This document shows, piece by piece, positions 34,292 to 47,692 of a DNA stretch of 64,000 bases. The DNA lies in assembly GCA_037042915.1 (NCBI GenBank), contig CM073194.1:4898001-4962000 (forward strand), written 5' to 3'. Position 1 is the first letter of the stretch, and each line of letters opens with the position of its first letter. The stretch comes from Auricularia sp. M13. Taxonomy: Eukaryota; Basidiomycota; Agaricomycetes; Auriculariales; Auriculariaceae. A program made the translations under genes and the position numbers. A model generated the notes under the pieces. It was given only the letters and a program-made list of their open reading frames with translations. It searched no databases and was not told the origin of the DNA.

Positions 34292-34826
34292 GGGAGACCT
34301 TTCCGAATCGCACTCAACATAACACTGTCAGTTTCTCGCCGCGCCCGTTGTCACAGTGAGCGTTTGTGGCCGTGTTTATCCGTGGTCACAGTCTATCTCT
34401 TTCAGATTAGCGCCTATAGGCTTCCCGGCTGCAATCATGATTAGCCGCAGTCATTAGCCATGGCATCGGCTTCTCCGCATCGACGTTGCTCTGCTTGCAC
34501 CCCGCTTCGTCGAAAGCCATTCGTGTGGAACGCACAGCCCGCCGCCCAAGTGCTATGTTGCGGTTCTGAGCCTGGTCTGACTTCCTCTCTTCCTCTTTCG
34601 TCTTCTTCCTGCGGAGGGCTGTACGTGTGCGTGCCGCCAACGGTTCCCTCGTTTGCAGTTGCTTGCTTGCGCCAGCCCGGTGCTTCTGGAACGACGCCCA
34701 ACCCCAGCCTGGACCGCGGCTATATACGCTGCTACCCCAGCGCGCGTACATTACATAGCCCAAGCAGACCCCGTGGCAGTACGCTCATCACTCTTGCCTT
34801 CGTCTTTGGACTATCCCGCGGAAGAC
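34292..34826. other. promoter region, no gene seen
   Basis: A TATATA stretch lies at ~34720. No coding unit recognised. Confidence 0.35.
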
Positions 34827-35624
34827 ATGTTCCGTGTTGAAGAAGCGGCAGCCGAGCCTACACGCGGGCCCCCAGTGCTCTCGCTGGTGTTCCAGGCGCA
34901 CCAACAGTCGCAGCAGACCTCTCTGCTTTCTCTGACCATGCACGATCGGATTGGACGGCGTCCAGCATATGTTACGACGACCCACGGCGCCCGCACGACA
35001 CTATGGCGCGTCGTCCCCGCGACCGCAGGGACGCTCGCGCCGGTGGCCAGCGTGGTATGGGCCCCGCCATCGGGCGGTGGCGGTGGCTCTGCACGCGCCT
35101 TTCCCGCGGTCGAGCGGTCCGGGAGCCTCACTCGCGTCGAGGACGTGCTGATTAACAAGGCCGGCACCCTCTTCGGTCGCAGTCCGTGAGTCCTGCTTGC
35201 AGGCTTCAGGACGTTTGCTAACACTCAGACCAGCGCCAAGCACTTCGTCGCCGGACCGCGTGGACTCGCGTGCCGCTGGAAAGTGCACGATTTTGGTTTA
35301 GGCCAACGGCGTTTGTCCGCGATTACCGCGGCGGCGAACCCGGGCCCGACGACGCCTCCTGTGCTGCTGGCCGAGTTTTTCCCGCCCAGCGCCGGCGTAC
35401 TCAAGCCATCGCTCACGCTGTTCTCGAGCGATGCGTCCGAGGCGGCCGACGACATTGTGTTCACTGCTCTCCTTTCGACTGTTGGGCGCGACGACTGGCG
35501 CTTGATACAGAGCCCCCCGCTCGCCGAGGTCGTGCAGTCCGTCCAGCTCACCCCCGCCTTCGCCTCGGCAAGCTCCACAACGCTCCCCGCGTACACGAGC
35601 TCGACGGATCTGCCGTCGTACTGA
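34827..35624 (+). CDS. hypothetical protein, two exons, 249 aa
   Basis: Exons 34827-35185 and 35234-35624. The acceptor at 35233 was chosen because it alone keeps the long second frame (AKHFVAGPRGLACRWKVHDF). The protein has repeated short beta-like segments (VLSLVFQAHQ, PAYVTTTHGARTTLWRV, SVVWAP), a Gly run (SGGGGGSA) and a VEDVLINKAGTLFGRS motif before the splice. This arrangement resembles the small DUF6593-type proteins common in Agaricomycetes, but I hold that only as a weak suggestion. No signal peptide or membrane segment. Function unknown. Confidence 0.7.
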
Positions 35625-36317
35625 CCGCGACGTCGCCCTGCAACGAAATCATCCCGCGCATGCTGCATCGACTCCGAGTCATCATCTCAGCAATCCCTCA
35701 TCATCATGTATCGATCACTCGTCTCCCTCACGCCCCGAACGTCACCTGTAGCCCTCCTTATCCCTCCTAGGCCAGGCATACGAAAGACCATAATAAGTAA
35801 GCTATGTATGGGCCGTCGCGCGGTGCGCATCGCCCCTCTTCTTTCATGCTGGCGAAGCGCGGCAGCGCACTTGCACCAGTGCGTTCTTTTCACATATCAC
35901 GGCAACACATGGCGCCCAGATAGACTTCGTGATGCGCTGACGTCTTAGGTGAGCAACGGGATCTTGCGTTCCACCAACCCTTTCGATGAGAAACCTCATT
36001 CCTGTCGAACCCCGTTCTATGCAACGCAAAAATCTGCTTAGAGCGCTGATAACTCTTTCGTCTCGCATTGGTCTCGCATGTTCTATTTACAAGCACCGGG
36101 GTTCAGCGGATGGACGCAAGCAAGGACGTCTGATCATAAACCACGCTAGCCACTTCAGCTGCTTTGCTACACACGGGGTTGCTGTTTGGCCGGAGTTCTC
36201 TGCCGGCCGAGGGAATGGGGAACGAGCACGTGGACTGCCTCAACGGAACAGTGCACATGCTTCCAGACCGCAAGCGCCAACTTTAGGCTGCTTTACTGTC
36301 ACTGCTTCGAAGGAAAA
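35625..36317. other. intergenic, no gene seen
   Basis: Convergent region between the DUF-like gene and the first CVNH gene. Nothing recognised. Confidence 0.45.
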
Positions 36318-36939
36318 TCAGGACCCTGAGTTGTCACCAAGTTGATAATTTGCTGTATGCGGCACCTGGAGAACAGATTTGTGCAACTGCCATCCATAGA
36401 TTGATCTGACTGGCCTACGCAATTGAATTGACGAGACAGTACGTAGGAGAGAATGAGAGACAATGACACGGTTCCTTATCCAGGGGCAGGTAAGCTCTCC
36501 CTCCGTGTTTGACACGCAATTGTCTACGAGAACTATCAGAGTTGCAATAAAGGCAGGAAAACCGAGACTTACTGAGATTGATGCTGCTACTGCCGAATAC
36601 GCCGTTGTTGGCCGAGCATTGACAAGTGAACGTCGTCCCGCCCATCGTGCAGGCGCGGCACGCTGTCTGGAAGCCGGCACTATGGTGTACGGTTTTAATG
36701 GATACCAAAGAGATGAGCATAGCCACAGGGACGAAGGCTTACCCGCAAGTCAGTACGCCGTTGCTGACGCCGAGGCAGTTGGTCAGGTCGACGGACGAGG
36801 TCTTAATGGCGCCGTTGCTCGAGCGGCACGTTGCAGTGAGGATGTTGAAGCCCTCGGCCCATGAGCTACAGGTGTTGCTGAAGTTTCCCGCCAAAGCGAG
36901 TGGGAGGATGGCGGCGACGCTGAGAAGTGAGAGCTTCAT
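36318..36939 (-). CDS. secreted CVNH-type lectin with C-terminal extension
   Basis: Cyanovirin-N homology (CVNH) fold, a small mannose-binding lectin type found in fungi and ferns. Exons 36743-36939, 36573-36679, 36318-36523 (510 nt, 169 aa). Signal peptide ~1-18 (MKLSLLSVAAILPLALA), then the paired repeat: FSNTCSSWAEGFNILTATC, SSVDLTNCLGVSNGVLTC, RACTMGGTTFTCQC, INLNNCVSNTEGELTC. The first two exon lengths (197, 107) equal those of the neighbour at 37861-38314. The neighbour stops one codon after the last Cys-Pro; here that stop is lost and ~50 unrelated residues follow, or a further intron is used. Of two possible starts I prefer the ATG at 36939. Confidence 0.88.
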
Positions 36940-37860
36940 GTTCACTGATCACGATGAGTTCAAAAGTGAGACACGTTGTCTCAAGGACGAAAAGTAATAG
37001 ATCTTTTATACTGTGTACCTCGCATTATTGTCTCATCCTCACTCGGAGAGAGCGGCGCCCGGAGGGTGCGGCCTGTGGAGTAGGACGCACGAGGTGATTC
37101 TCTGGCATACTTATGGGGAAAGAGTGGGATATGGGGTCTTCGAGCGCCTGACTATCCTAAGAAGGGTCATGTTGTGATGCTTCATAAATAGATCTAGAGA
37201 AAGAACCGCATTCCACCCTTATGAAGTTCGGATATCAATGAAGGCATCAGGCTTAGAAACGCTTCCGCGCAAACGGTTTACCGCTACTGTCATTGATGTT
37301 TAGCCACTCTGTGGATTTGACATGGGATATCTACGCCTGAGTGCTCATTTCAGCCCCATCTCACGTATTTTCAAGGACGAGTGCAACTCCAATTTACGCA
37401 GCGCTGTAGCCGGTGCTATTGAACCCTCTGACCTCTGTTCTTAGCGGTTCCGACCTCGACAGCCGCGGCACGTGGCTACGCGAACGTCACGTGTCAGAGT
37501 CACGTGACCTTGTCTCAAATGATCGATGCCCACTCGTACGGTAGAAACATCTGGCTGGTTAAATGCCCGCTGTTGATAGCAGATATCCCAAATGAGACAA
37601 CATGTTTGTGCCCACTCAGCAGCTATCTCAGCTTCCGAGCCAGTCGTGCATTATCCTTTGTTTGTATGGTTCCTTGGATAATCATTGGAAAGGTGCGTTG
37701 TCTGTTTGTCAATTGATACAAAAGGTGGCCGTGCACTAGTACTATGAACTCGTATTTGGTGCACTACACACTTCAGCAGACGTAACAGAGGCTAGAGCAA
37801 GGAGATGGGAGCATGGCAACAGGATGCGCTCCAGAAACTGAGATGTGGCAAATTGCGTGT
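36940..37860. other. intergenic with a TATA box, no gene seen
   Basis: On the minus strand TATAAAAG at 37003-37010 lies 64 bases before the first CVNH ATG. The rest of the gap shows no gene. Confidence 0.5.
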
Positions 37861-38314
37861 TTAAGGGCAGGTCAGCTGTCCCTCGATGTTCGACACGCAA
37901 TTGTCTGGGGGGGAGAATCAGAACGAGACTCGCGGGGAAGGATGTAAAGAGATGTACTAAGATTGATGCTCGAGTCCACGAGGCCTCCTTCGTCGTCCCT
38001 GCAGACGCAGCTGAACGTCGTCCCGCCCAGCACGCACGCGCTGCAGCGCCCTTGGAAGCCGAACCTATGCGAAAGAAATGTAAGCGTGCGGTGTAATCCT
38101 CAAGTGAAGGCACTTGCCCGCAGGTGAGCATGCCGTTGTTGAAGCCGAGGCAGTCGGTCAGGTCGACGGACGAGGTTTTGATGGCGCCGTTGCTCGAGCG
38201 GCACGTCGCGGTGAGCTCATTGAACCCCTCGGCCCACGAGCTGCATGTGTTGCTGAAATTTCCGGCCATAGCGAGGGGCACAAGGGCGGCAAGGCTGAAG
38301 AAGAAGAGTTGCAT
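37861..38314 (-). CDS. secreted CVNH-type lectin
   Basis: 115 aa, exons 38118-38314, 37958-38064, 37861-37904 (348 nt). Signal peptide ~1-17 (MQLFFFSLAALVPLAMA), then the two CVNH half-repeats: FSNTCSSWAEGFNELTATC, SSVDLTDCLGFNNGMLTC, then CSACVLGGTTFSCVC, DSSINLNNCVSNIEGQLTC and the stop after Pro. The first intron begins GCAAGTG instead of GT; the matching intron of the other copy begins GTAAGC. The first exon is nearly identical to the neighbour's, showing a recent tandem duplication. Probably extracellular, binding glycans of competitors, grazers or the fungus itself. Confidence 0.9.
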
Positions 38315-39186
38315 GGTAGACTGCTATTCTGACTGGATCTCGACGAAAACGTCAAACCTTTATGCTGTGCTTGGTGAGAGATAGTGTTCCCTCGGAGAAA
38401 TCGGCGCACGGGGAGCGCCGCAAACTTTCTGGAGCTGAGAGTCTTGGCGTCCGTGCGGGGAAAGAGTGCGAGAGAGTTCTGAGCGCTTACAAGGGTGAGA
38501 AATGTGCCGCATAAAAAATAGAATCGCAAGTACGACCCACAACCCCTTGCTCTACCTTGGGATGGGGTCGTCGGAGCTATAATGAGCAAACACAATGTCT
38601 CCTGTCGCAATACATGTCTAGAGAAAACCAGCAAGAGCACTACATTTGAGCCGGTAACGGATACGCGTTCAGCATTAACAGAGCCCCGCACAGCAATGCT
38701 TCCTGCAAGTGAGCACCAGGTGAGCTGGGCATTGTTACGCTTGATGCACGTAGTAGTAGTAGTAGTATTCAGGCACACGGTCCTACATAGAACGGCCCGT
38801 AATGGTTTCAACGGCAGGGCTCATCATACCGAAAATCATTGTCTGGATTCATCGAGGAATCATGACCCCACAATCGGTATTTCAGAGACTTTATGGGCTA
38901 CGCAGGGATATTCACATAGTTAAACCTCGCCATTCGGATATGGAGGCTATGCAGTCTCTGACCAAAATTTCACGCATTTCGCTATTCCATTTTCGACTCG
39001 CGGGCCGGGGTTGTCAAGTTGTTATCAACGTGGCTGTGTCGCGTAGAGCGTGGGAAATCAGAAGCGCCCACACAACGCCGTGCCACCGCGCTTCCATAAA
39101 ATACTCCGCCTCGCTTCGACTCTGCATCCCCCATCTCAACCCTCTTTTTGCATTTTCCACCGCGCTCGTTCAGTCTCGTTTTCTCG
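38315..39186. other. divergent promoter region, no gene seen
   Basis: Lies between the minus-strand CVNH gene and the plus-strand carbonic anhydrase. A (GTA) microsatellite of about five units lies near 38753-38767, and a CATAAAAT motif near 39095 may serve the carbonic anhydrase. Confidence 0.45.
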
Positions 39187-40223
39187 ATGCTTTCTAGGCC
39201 TGCCTTCGTCGTACTCGCCGCTTCCGGCGCTCTGGCCTGCCTGTACGAGCGCCCGCTCGTATATCGGCGCGACGGCGTCGCCGTAAGCACGTTTGGGTAC
39301 ACCGGCGAGAGCGGGCCCCTCGGATGGGCGCATCTCGCGTCCGGGAACGGCCTGTGCTTCAACGGCACGCACCAGTCCCCCATTGTGATCGACACAAAGT
39401 CGACGCCCAAGCTGTCTGCGGCGCCGCCGCTCACAATCCCGGATGTCGCCGAGGGCGGTGCGCTGCTCGAGAACCTAGGCGCTACGCTTGAGGTTGTCGT
39501 AAACGGCACCTTAAAGCTGGACAAAGGCGACTACGCGATGGCGCAGTTCCACTTCCACACGCCGAGCGAGCATCGCATCGACGAGGAGTACTTTCCGCTC
39601 GAGATGCACATGGTCTTCAAGTCGGTGCGTATTTTCGCTGAGCTGTCTGCTTCTCGTTGCGTTGCTGACGCCGGCGAACAAGGCCGCCGGAGGAGTTGCG
39701 GTGATCGGCATTCCTTTTGAGATTTCCGACGACAACAAGTCGACTCCACTGCTAGACTCTGTGTTCACGAACCTCGGCGAAGCTTCAACGGTGGGCAGCG
39801 AGGCACACACCGGCGAGCTCAAGTTTGCCGATGTGGTCGGCGCCGTGCAGAAGGGCCCGCTCTACTCCTACAGCGGCTCGCTTACGACGCCTCCGTGCAC
39901 GGAAGGCGTATCGTGGATGGTTCTCGGCTCGCCGCTCGCCATTGATGTCAAGACGTACAAGGCCGTGAAGAAGGTGATGAAGTACAACGCGCGCTTCACA
40001 CAGAACACCCCCGGCGATGTCAACCTGGCCGAATACGCTGCCGAGAACCAGTGTGTGTCATCTATTCTTGTCGTATGGATTTTATGAGCTGACGCCGCGT
40101 ACTAACTTAGCTGAGTCCGACTCTGGCGCGAAGCCTCCCAACGCTGCGACGCCCCTTGCTGTACACAGCATCTCCATGACCTTCATGAGCACGGGATTAC
40201 TCGCATTATTGATGCTGCTCTAA
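39187..40223 (+). CDS. alpha carbonic anhydrase, secreted, probably GPI-anchored
   Basis: Zinc enzyme interconverting CO2 and bicarbonate. Exons 39187-39624, 39683-40052, 40111-40223; 921 nt, 306 aa. Signal peptide ~1-17. The zinc site is complete: His122 and His124 in AQFHFHTPSEH and His141 in PLEMHMVF, with the 17-residue spacing of alpha-CAs. LTTPPCTEGVSW is the conserved Thr/Trp wall of the active site. The last exon ends in a hydrophobic tail (SMTFMSTGLLALLMLL) typical of GPI attachment, reached only with the intron at 40053-40110, which has a tactaac branch point. It is therefore expected on the outer face of the plasma membrane or wall. Confidence 0.93.
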
Positions 40224-40439
40224 TTCACACACAATCTCACCTCCCCACCATGTATTTATTGACTCCCATTCATATAGGGCATCTAATATTGGAACTGTGT
40301 ATCTACAGTGGCGGTTGCGTCGTGCAAAACCGAATTTGGCAAGGTTGCCGTGTGGACTTGAATAAAACTCGCACTCAACACCATGCAACACTCTCATAAG
40401 CGGGGTGGTGCCAGCGGCATTCACCATGTATTCACCGTC

Positions 40440-41310
40440 ATGTTCGCTATCAGCGCGCATCTATTACTGACTTGCGCGCTCTTGTTCGTCGTCTTCTCCG
40501 ACGCCATGCTGGCACATTTCATGGCTCACATCTCGTCGAAGTCCCGAATCGCCAGCAGAACCGTGTCGGCCGTCCAAGCGCGCCAGCTGACCCGACAGCG
40601 CTACGTCGAGAGCGTGGAAAAGCTTATGCTCTCCCAGCTGTTTGCACGTGTAGACTGCGCGTGCGATGCGGTTGCGACACTCTGCGTCATAGTCCCAGAA
40701 TGCTCATACTATTCCTCAGAGTTCCAGAGCCCAGCTCCCTCGCCTGCCCGTGTGTTGAGTAAGTGTGACTGTTATCCGTTGCGTGCCCCGCTGATGATTG
40801 AGCGACGGTCAGCTGGGATATTCGTGCGGTGAGAGCTACTCACTCGCACATCCCGCAGTCCTCGTTCCAATAATCAGGGACGGACACTTGCTTCGACCTT
40901 AACTACACTGCGGATTGTGCGGTGTGCCAGCTTGCCTGGGCTCTGTACCTGCCTGCTGCGGTGAGCATTTCAAGATGATTGTTCAACGAGGGACAGATGA
41001 GTTTCAACGCCTCGCACATGTTTGAGTTTGACTCTGAATCCCGCTCGCTTCGTAGACGGCAACTGCTTCGACCCGTACACAGTCCGCGAGCACTGCGGCG
41101 CGTGTTTCAATAGCAGCGACCCGGGTGAAGAGTGCTGTAGCGCGTGATTCTCTAAAGCACTTCGCTGTCTGCTCCTTGTTTACGGAATGGCTGACCGCAG
41201 GAGGAATGTGCAGTGTGGACAGACTTGATGTCAGATACACTGAACTGCAACTCATGCGAGAACGCCTGCGAGGGGAGCGTCTTCATTGTGTCGTTTCTCC
41301 GACATTTACA
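40440..41310 (+). pseudogene. cysteine-rich secreted protein, copy A (decayed)
   Basis: Related to the intact gene at 58544-59659. The first exon (40440-40760) gives a signal peptide (MFAISAHLLLTCALLFVVFS) and the shared helix region (VQARQLTRQRYVESVEK, SQLFARVDCACD). Later exons hold three recognisable Cys modules: TCFDLNYTADCAVC (about 40880-40960), GNCFDPYTVREHCGACFN (41057-41137) and TDLMSDTLNCNSCENACEG (41201-41300). In the first and third modules the Cys pattern continues only after a frame change, and the donor after the second module is damaged, so I read it as a pseudogene. It may still be partly expressed. Confidence 0.6.
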
Positions 41311-41520
41311 GACGTATTTTGATTACCACCCGCTTGAGTTCAGGAGTGAATTATCACTTTATCCGATATCTCAGCATTATGAAAGTCATACGAAACCTCG
41401 GCCTTAGTCTGACTGTTGATACAGTCGTTTTTCTTGTAGCCGACGAAGGATCGCGAACGGCACGGCCCGGCGCTCCAGTTTCTTTCTACCTTCTTCATCG
41501 ATCCGATCGTGCTCGTGAGC

Positions 41521-43110
41521 ATGGACGAGCAGCATCTCTCCGCCCTGTACAAGCGTGAATGGGCGCGCGTTAAGAACCGCCCAGAGAGGATAATAAAAGG
41601 CGTGCCGCCTGCCCACCGCCATTGCCGGACGTGCAACAAAAATTGTGGCAATAACATGCGTAGTCCCTCGCGATATCCCGAGCAGACAGTTTACGGTAAA
41701 TATTCTGTTATGTTCAGCCCGTCTTGTGCATGGGGTGTAAGGCGCTGTTTTACTGCAGCACGCGTTGTCGTGCGGCTGGACGCGAACCCATACGGATGAG
41801 CCTTTTCGAATACGCGCCTGGACATGATAGCGCTGAGTGCGCAAGCATCAAGGCGCGTGCTATCATCTCCGTTCAAGATATGCGCTCATAACATTACTAG
41901 GCATGCATGGATCGAGCCGTCGAGCTCAAAGCAATAGGCGATCAATTTCCATGGGCATGTTACGATGAGAGCGGGCGCTTCCTTCCCGGCGTGGTCAAAG
42001 CCTGTCGCGGTCTCTACGGCGTAGATGGCTTTTGGAAGGCATGCAAAGACCAGCACTGCAATGATGACCCTTGCGAGACGAACGTTGTGAAGGCGGACGC
42101 GGTCCCCGTTGAGCGCTCGGCGTGGCATCTCCCCGACGACGAAACGCCTTGGCTCGGCATCACCGCCGAAGGGAAATCGAAAATGAAAGTTCCCAGCTTC
42201 CCTCCGTTATTCGAGAACTCTTGGAAGAGCTATTACGAGTGGCGCAGGTTGCCACTTGAGTCTCCGGCTGCGTTGAAGTTACACTGGTCGCTGTCGTTCT
42301 ACATGTGCCTGCGCGAGCTGGGGTTCGTGGAGGAAGAACCTACGGTCGAGGGGGAGCGTCGGAAACTCAAGGTTGACTGCATTGGCGCTGCTGTAAGTGA
42401 TTATACAGCTGATTTTACTCGATGGTGACAAGCAGATCTTCAGCGCGAGTTGATCGTGCTCTCCTCGTGCGTCTCTCGGTTTCCCTCCGCAGTTGACATC
42501 CATCCTTATATATCACTGCAGTTTCGGAGAGCTTGCTCTTCTCCTCCCGAACACCGACCTCGAGATCAAAATGATCAGTCTGGAAGCGCACACCTCCGTC
42601 AAACGCATGCGCGGAAACTACGAGAAATACCCCGAATTTTTTTCCTACACTGCCCCGCACTCGCTGGGGGCAGGTAGCGTGCGCATCGTGTTCCATGCCC
42701 TGACGCCGACGTACAACCCTCTGGGCTGCGACCTCTTCAGCAACCCCTCCACGCGGCCCGACGCTGTCATCGCGCTCCTCGGCGGCGTCGCACGGTATCC
42801 CAGCGAATGGCTTCCGGTGACTACTAGCTGTCTGTTTTACGGCGTGCCATTCGCCGTCACGGAGTTCTGTGAGCAGTCGCTCACCGCGACACACAAGATC
42901 ATCGCCATCGGCTTGAAGGACATGGGGAAGAACATGCACACCGAGTGGCTGACCCAGAAGTGGTACAAAGATGCGATGGCCCGGCCAGCCGGCCAATGGA
43001 AGGTCAATCCGTTCATGCGACCAGGGATGACGGAGTCGCCACCGTTTTCCAACATTCCGTACGGCGAAAATGCCTTCCTCTATGTCGTACAAGGGCGAAG
43101 AGATGTGTAG
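41521..43110 (+). CDS. MYND/MSS51-like protein, 5' part unresolved
   Basis: The 3' two-thirds are clear: 41907-42392, 42444-42466 and 42522-43110 encode a region typical of a large Agaricomycete family annotated as MYND-zinc-finger, mitochondrial splicing suppressor 51-like (QFPWACYDESGRFLPGVV, YEWRRLPLESPAALKLHWSL, FGELALLLPNTDLE, PSTRPDAVIALLGG). The 23-nt exon is needed to link the last two in frame. Upstream, 41521-41870 holds a Cys-rich stretch like a MYND finger (HCRTCNKNCG, LCMGCKALFYCSTRCRAAG, GHDSAEC), but two stops at 41886-41897 and an apparent 22-33 nt gap cannot be removed with normal introns. Either the N-terminus is damaged or I have missed exons. Role in this fungus unknown. 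Confidence 0.6.
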
Positions 43111-43375
43111 CCCACAGGTAACCTTCTCAGTTCGACGGAACATCGCGAACAATCTCGGCGATAGGAGGTAGCAACTGCTTGCTAATAAAAGCGGAAATAT
43201 GCCATTTCGATTGCATCCTTTGAAAAATACACCTGGTGTACAGCCGAAGCACTCGATACCGAAGAAATGATAGATCTGGAAAAGGCTTCGTCACTTCTTG
43301 CCGAACGCAATGTCCTGCACTTGGCTGCATATTAGATCCGGTCAGCCCTACTCATAAGGCAGTATGGGGCACGAC

Positions 43376-45115
<1,740 letters not shown>

Positions 45116-46678
45116 TGTCAGGTATGCAACTCGAGGAGTGCTGCAGAGTATCGCAGTTCCCTCGTCGAGCTTTTAAAGCCCTGTCAGCATCGTCGGGACA
45201 GTCGGCAACGAAATTGATGAACTGCGAATTCGTTCAAAAGATAGAGCGAACCAATGAGCCTGAGCGTATTACACCTCTGGAATGTGCTCGCGTGTCCGGC
45301 ATGCACGAGCCGTTGGTCTTTGGGATAGGGCGAGTTCCCCTCCAAGGCAAGCAACCCGCCCGAACAGAGCTGTTCGCAACGGTACCCAATCCCCGAGAGT
45401 GCATTATGCAGTGACATTCGCCTTTTCGTTACACCGTGTCCAACGCCGAGCGACCGATCTCTCCTCAGAACCCCCCATAGTACGGTGTCCAATGGACTGA
45501 GGCGCATTAGTCGATGTGGAGTGGAGCACGAAGCCATCCTCGCTATTTTCAGAGGGCGGTCGTGCTTCGACGAGCGGCCTGCAAGCCGTGACTGCGCACA
45601 ACGCCGGCTTCTATACGAACATCGTCCGGGTTGCGCCGCGTCGTGACGGTACCGGGCGTCAGACATCCAATGGACTGTGCTGTATTGGAGAGCGGAACCA
45701 GGGAAGATCGTAGAAGGGTGAGGAAGGTATGCCAAGTCCGACAAGGTGCGATGCTGTCCTATGGATCGTGTAGGCAGAGGACCAGCCGGGTGTATATTTG
45801 GACTGCATGCCGAACCATCGCATAAGTTTCCTGAAGCATTGAGATACCGGGTTCAGTCGGCAGTACTGTGCAGATCATTTCGCCGCAGAATGACGTCGCG
45901 GTGTGCGGCAAATAGGCGGGCACTGGGCGAGCAGCATGGGAAGCAAAGCACTGACTCGTAGGGAGGCCAATCAGATATCGTCCATTAGGAAGTTTCTGGC
46001 GCCTGGTTTAGGAGTCTTCTAGTACTGGGTCGTGGTCAGAATACCAGCGCTCCCAACGCGCACCAGGATTTAGGGTAGATAGGAATTGGAATTTTAAGAC
46101 TCGCGAGGCAATGGCAACAGCATGGGTCCAATCACGGGTCGGAGGCAAGTTCCAAAAAACAATTCACACTCCGATCTTGCGTCTTGCTCCGTTCGCTGAC
46201 ATATGTAATCGTTGGCAGTCAACTGTCCTCGACCCAGCTGGGCCTCGCGCACGAGACATTCCCACGATAGCGGCCTTGATCAACTTCAATTTATTGAAAT
46301 GATTATTTAAGATACGTCCAGCTGGATGCTACAGACAAATCTCTGCAAGTACAATATGACTATCATTCACCTGACTTTCGACCTCGTATGGTTTCCATCT
46401 AGACATAACCTTGCCGCGGAACATGAGGTGGTTGTGCGACTGCAATAAGGCCAATCACGGACACCAAACTCGCACAGCGGCCCATTGTTCAGACTCGCAC
46501 AGCATTGAGAACTTGCACTTGCGGCAAACCGTGATTCTTTATTCTATTCTATGAATTCATAGATTCTATGGGATTCAGCAGTTGGATGCTGCCTAATCCG
46601 GAGTATTAACAGCACTCGCTTATTCGTACAATATAAGAGTGGACGGTACTTTCAACACATTCCCGTCCAACTTGACAA
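45116..46678. other. intergenic, no gene seen
   Basis: The minus-strand TTTAAA motif near 45171-45176 may be the TATA box of the peroxidase. No gene or mobile element recognised in the remaining 1.5 kb. Confidence 0.45.
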
Positions 46679-47692
46679 TCAGTCCCGGTACTGTCTAGGC
46701 TTGTGAGCGACGGGCAGCTCGTCTTGCACGACCAGAATGGGCTGCGGCGAGCTTCCGTATCGCGGACGCCTGCGCCAGCGCACGCCCAGGAATATCGCCA
46801 GGAAGACGAGCACAATGAAGCCCAAAGAGCGGTATGGTATCTCGAGATCGTTAGCGTGTCCGTTTGACAGTCGGTCTGGGAGCAGCGGGTAGTCTGTTAG
46901 TGAGTAAATTAGTGAGAAGAGCAATAGACAAAGGGTAGAGGAGAGCTGCGCACCCTCGTTCATGTAGAACTTGTCTGCTTGCGGACGCGGCTTAGCCTTC
47001 GTTGGCGGCGTCGGTTTGGAACCGGACGGATCTGGCAGCGGCGGTGGACCGTCCTCAAAGCCCTGGCCCACGCCATTGACAGCTGGTGCCCCGGCGTCCA
47101 AGTGCGGTTCGGGCGCGGGCGTCGCATCTGGTTTCGACTGGAGGGCGGACGCAGGTTCCGGCGTTGAGTCTGGGGCCACCGTAACAGCAGCGTCCGGTTT
47201 ATAAACCAGCGTATCCTTCGCCGCAGGCGGCTCCGTCGGTTTCGCCTTCTCCAGAGCTGCCGGCGGCTTGGAGTCGATGGGATCTTGTCCCGACAACGAG
47301 CCTCCATCGTCTTCTTCGTCGTCGTCGTCAGCGTCGTCATGCGAATGATGCACGTCTGAACCAGCACTCGACGGTGGACTGGCGTTGGACGGAATTACCG
47401 CGGGAGGAAATGTTATGCCGGCATTTGCTGGGATGACTGCGCGCGAATCGGACGCGGACTCGAGCGCGTCGCCGTGGTGAAGGTCGGGCGAGGTGGGAGC
47501 CGACGGGGCAGCAGGCACGCTATTGGGCGCATTGTCCGACAGGGCTGGAGCCGCGCTGTCAGCTGGCTCAGCAGCAGCTGGCGCCGCTACGTCTAGCGCA
47601 GTGTTGGTGTCTGAGGGCACGCGTGCTTTAGAACCACCGAAACCATCTCCAGCAGAGGACTCGACTCCGACTGCAGGCGGCAAGACGGGCAT
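46679..47692 (-). CDS. single-pass membrane protein with long disordered region
   Basis: Not recognised. Exons 46954-47692 and 46679-46893 (954 nt, 317 aa). Residues ~1-245 are Pro/Ala/Ser-rich with an acidic stretch (HDDADDDDEEDDGGS), low in structure. The short intron (46894-46953) joins KFYMNE to DYPLLPDRLSNG. A single hydrophobic helix follows (LGFIVLVFLAIFLGV), then a basic cytosolic-like tail (RWRRRPRYG) ending KPRQYRD. There is no convincing signal peptide at the ATG used; an upstream exon could supply one. The positive-inside rule puts the tail in the cytosol. Confidence 0.7.
   Translation of the reverse strand: MPVLPPAVGVESSAGDGFGGSKARVPSDTNTALDVAAPAAAEPADSAAPALSDNAPNSVPAAPSAPTSPDLHHGDALESASDSRAVIPANAGITFPPAVIPSNASPPSSAGSDVHHSHDDADDDDEEDDGGSLSGQDPIDSKPPAALEKAKPTEPPAAKDTLVYKPDAAVTVAPDSTPEPASALQSKPDATPAPEPHLDAGAPAVNGVGQGFEDGPPPLPDPSGSKPTPPTKAKPRPQADKFYMNEGAQLSSTLCLLLFSLIYSLTDYPLLPDRLSNGHANDLEIPYRSLGFIVLVFLAIFLGVRWRRRPRYGSSPQPILVVQDELPVAHKPRQYRD

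Noticed and set aside
31729-34320. Arg-rich open frames near 31750-31970 and 33870-34320
   Set aside because: Identical because the element's arms are inverted copies; no domain and no start context.
38753-38768. Possible regulatory GTA repeat
   Set aside because: An ordinary short microsatellite with nothing to link it to a function.
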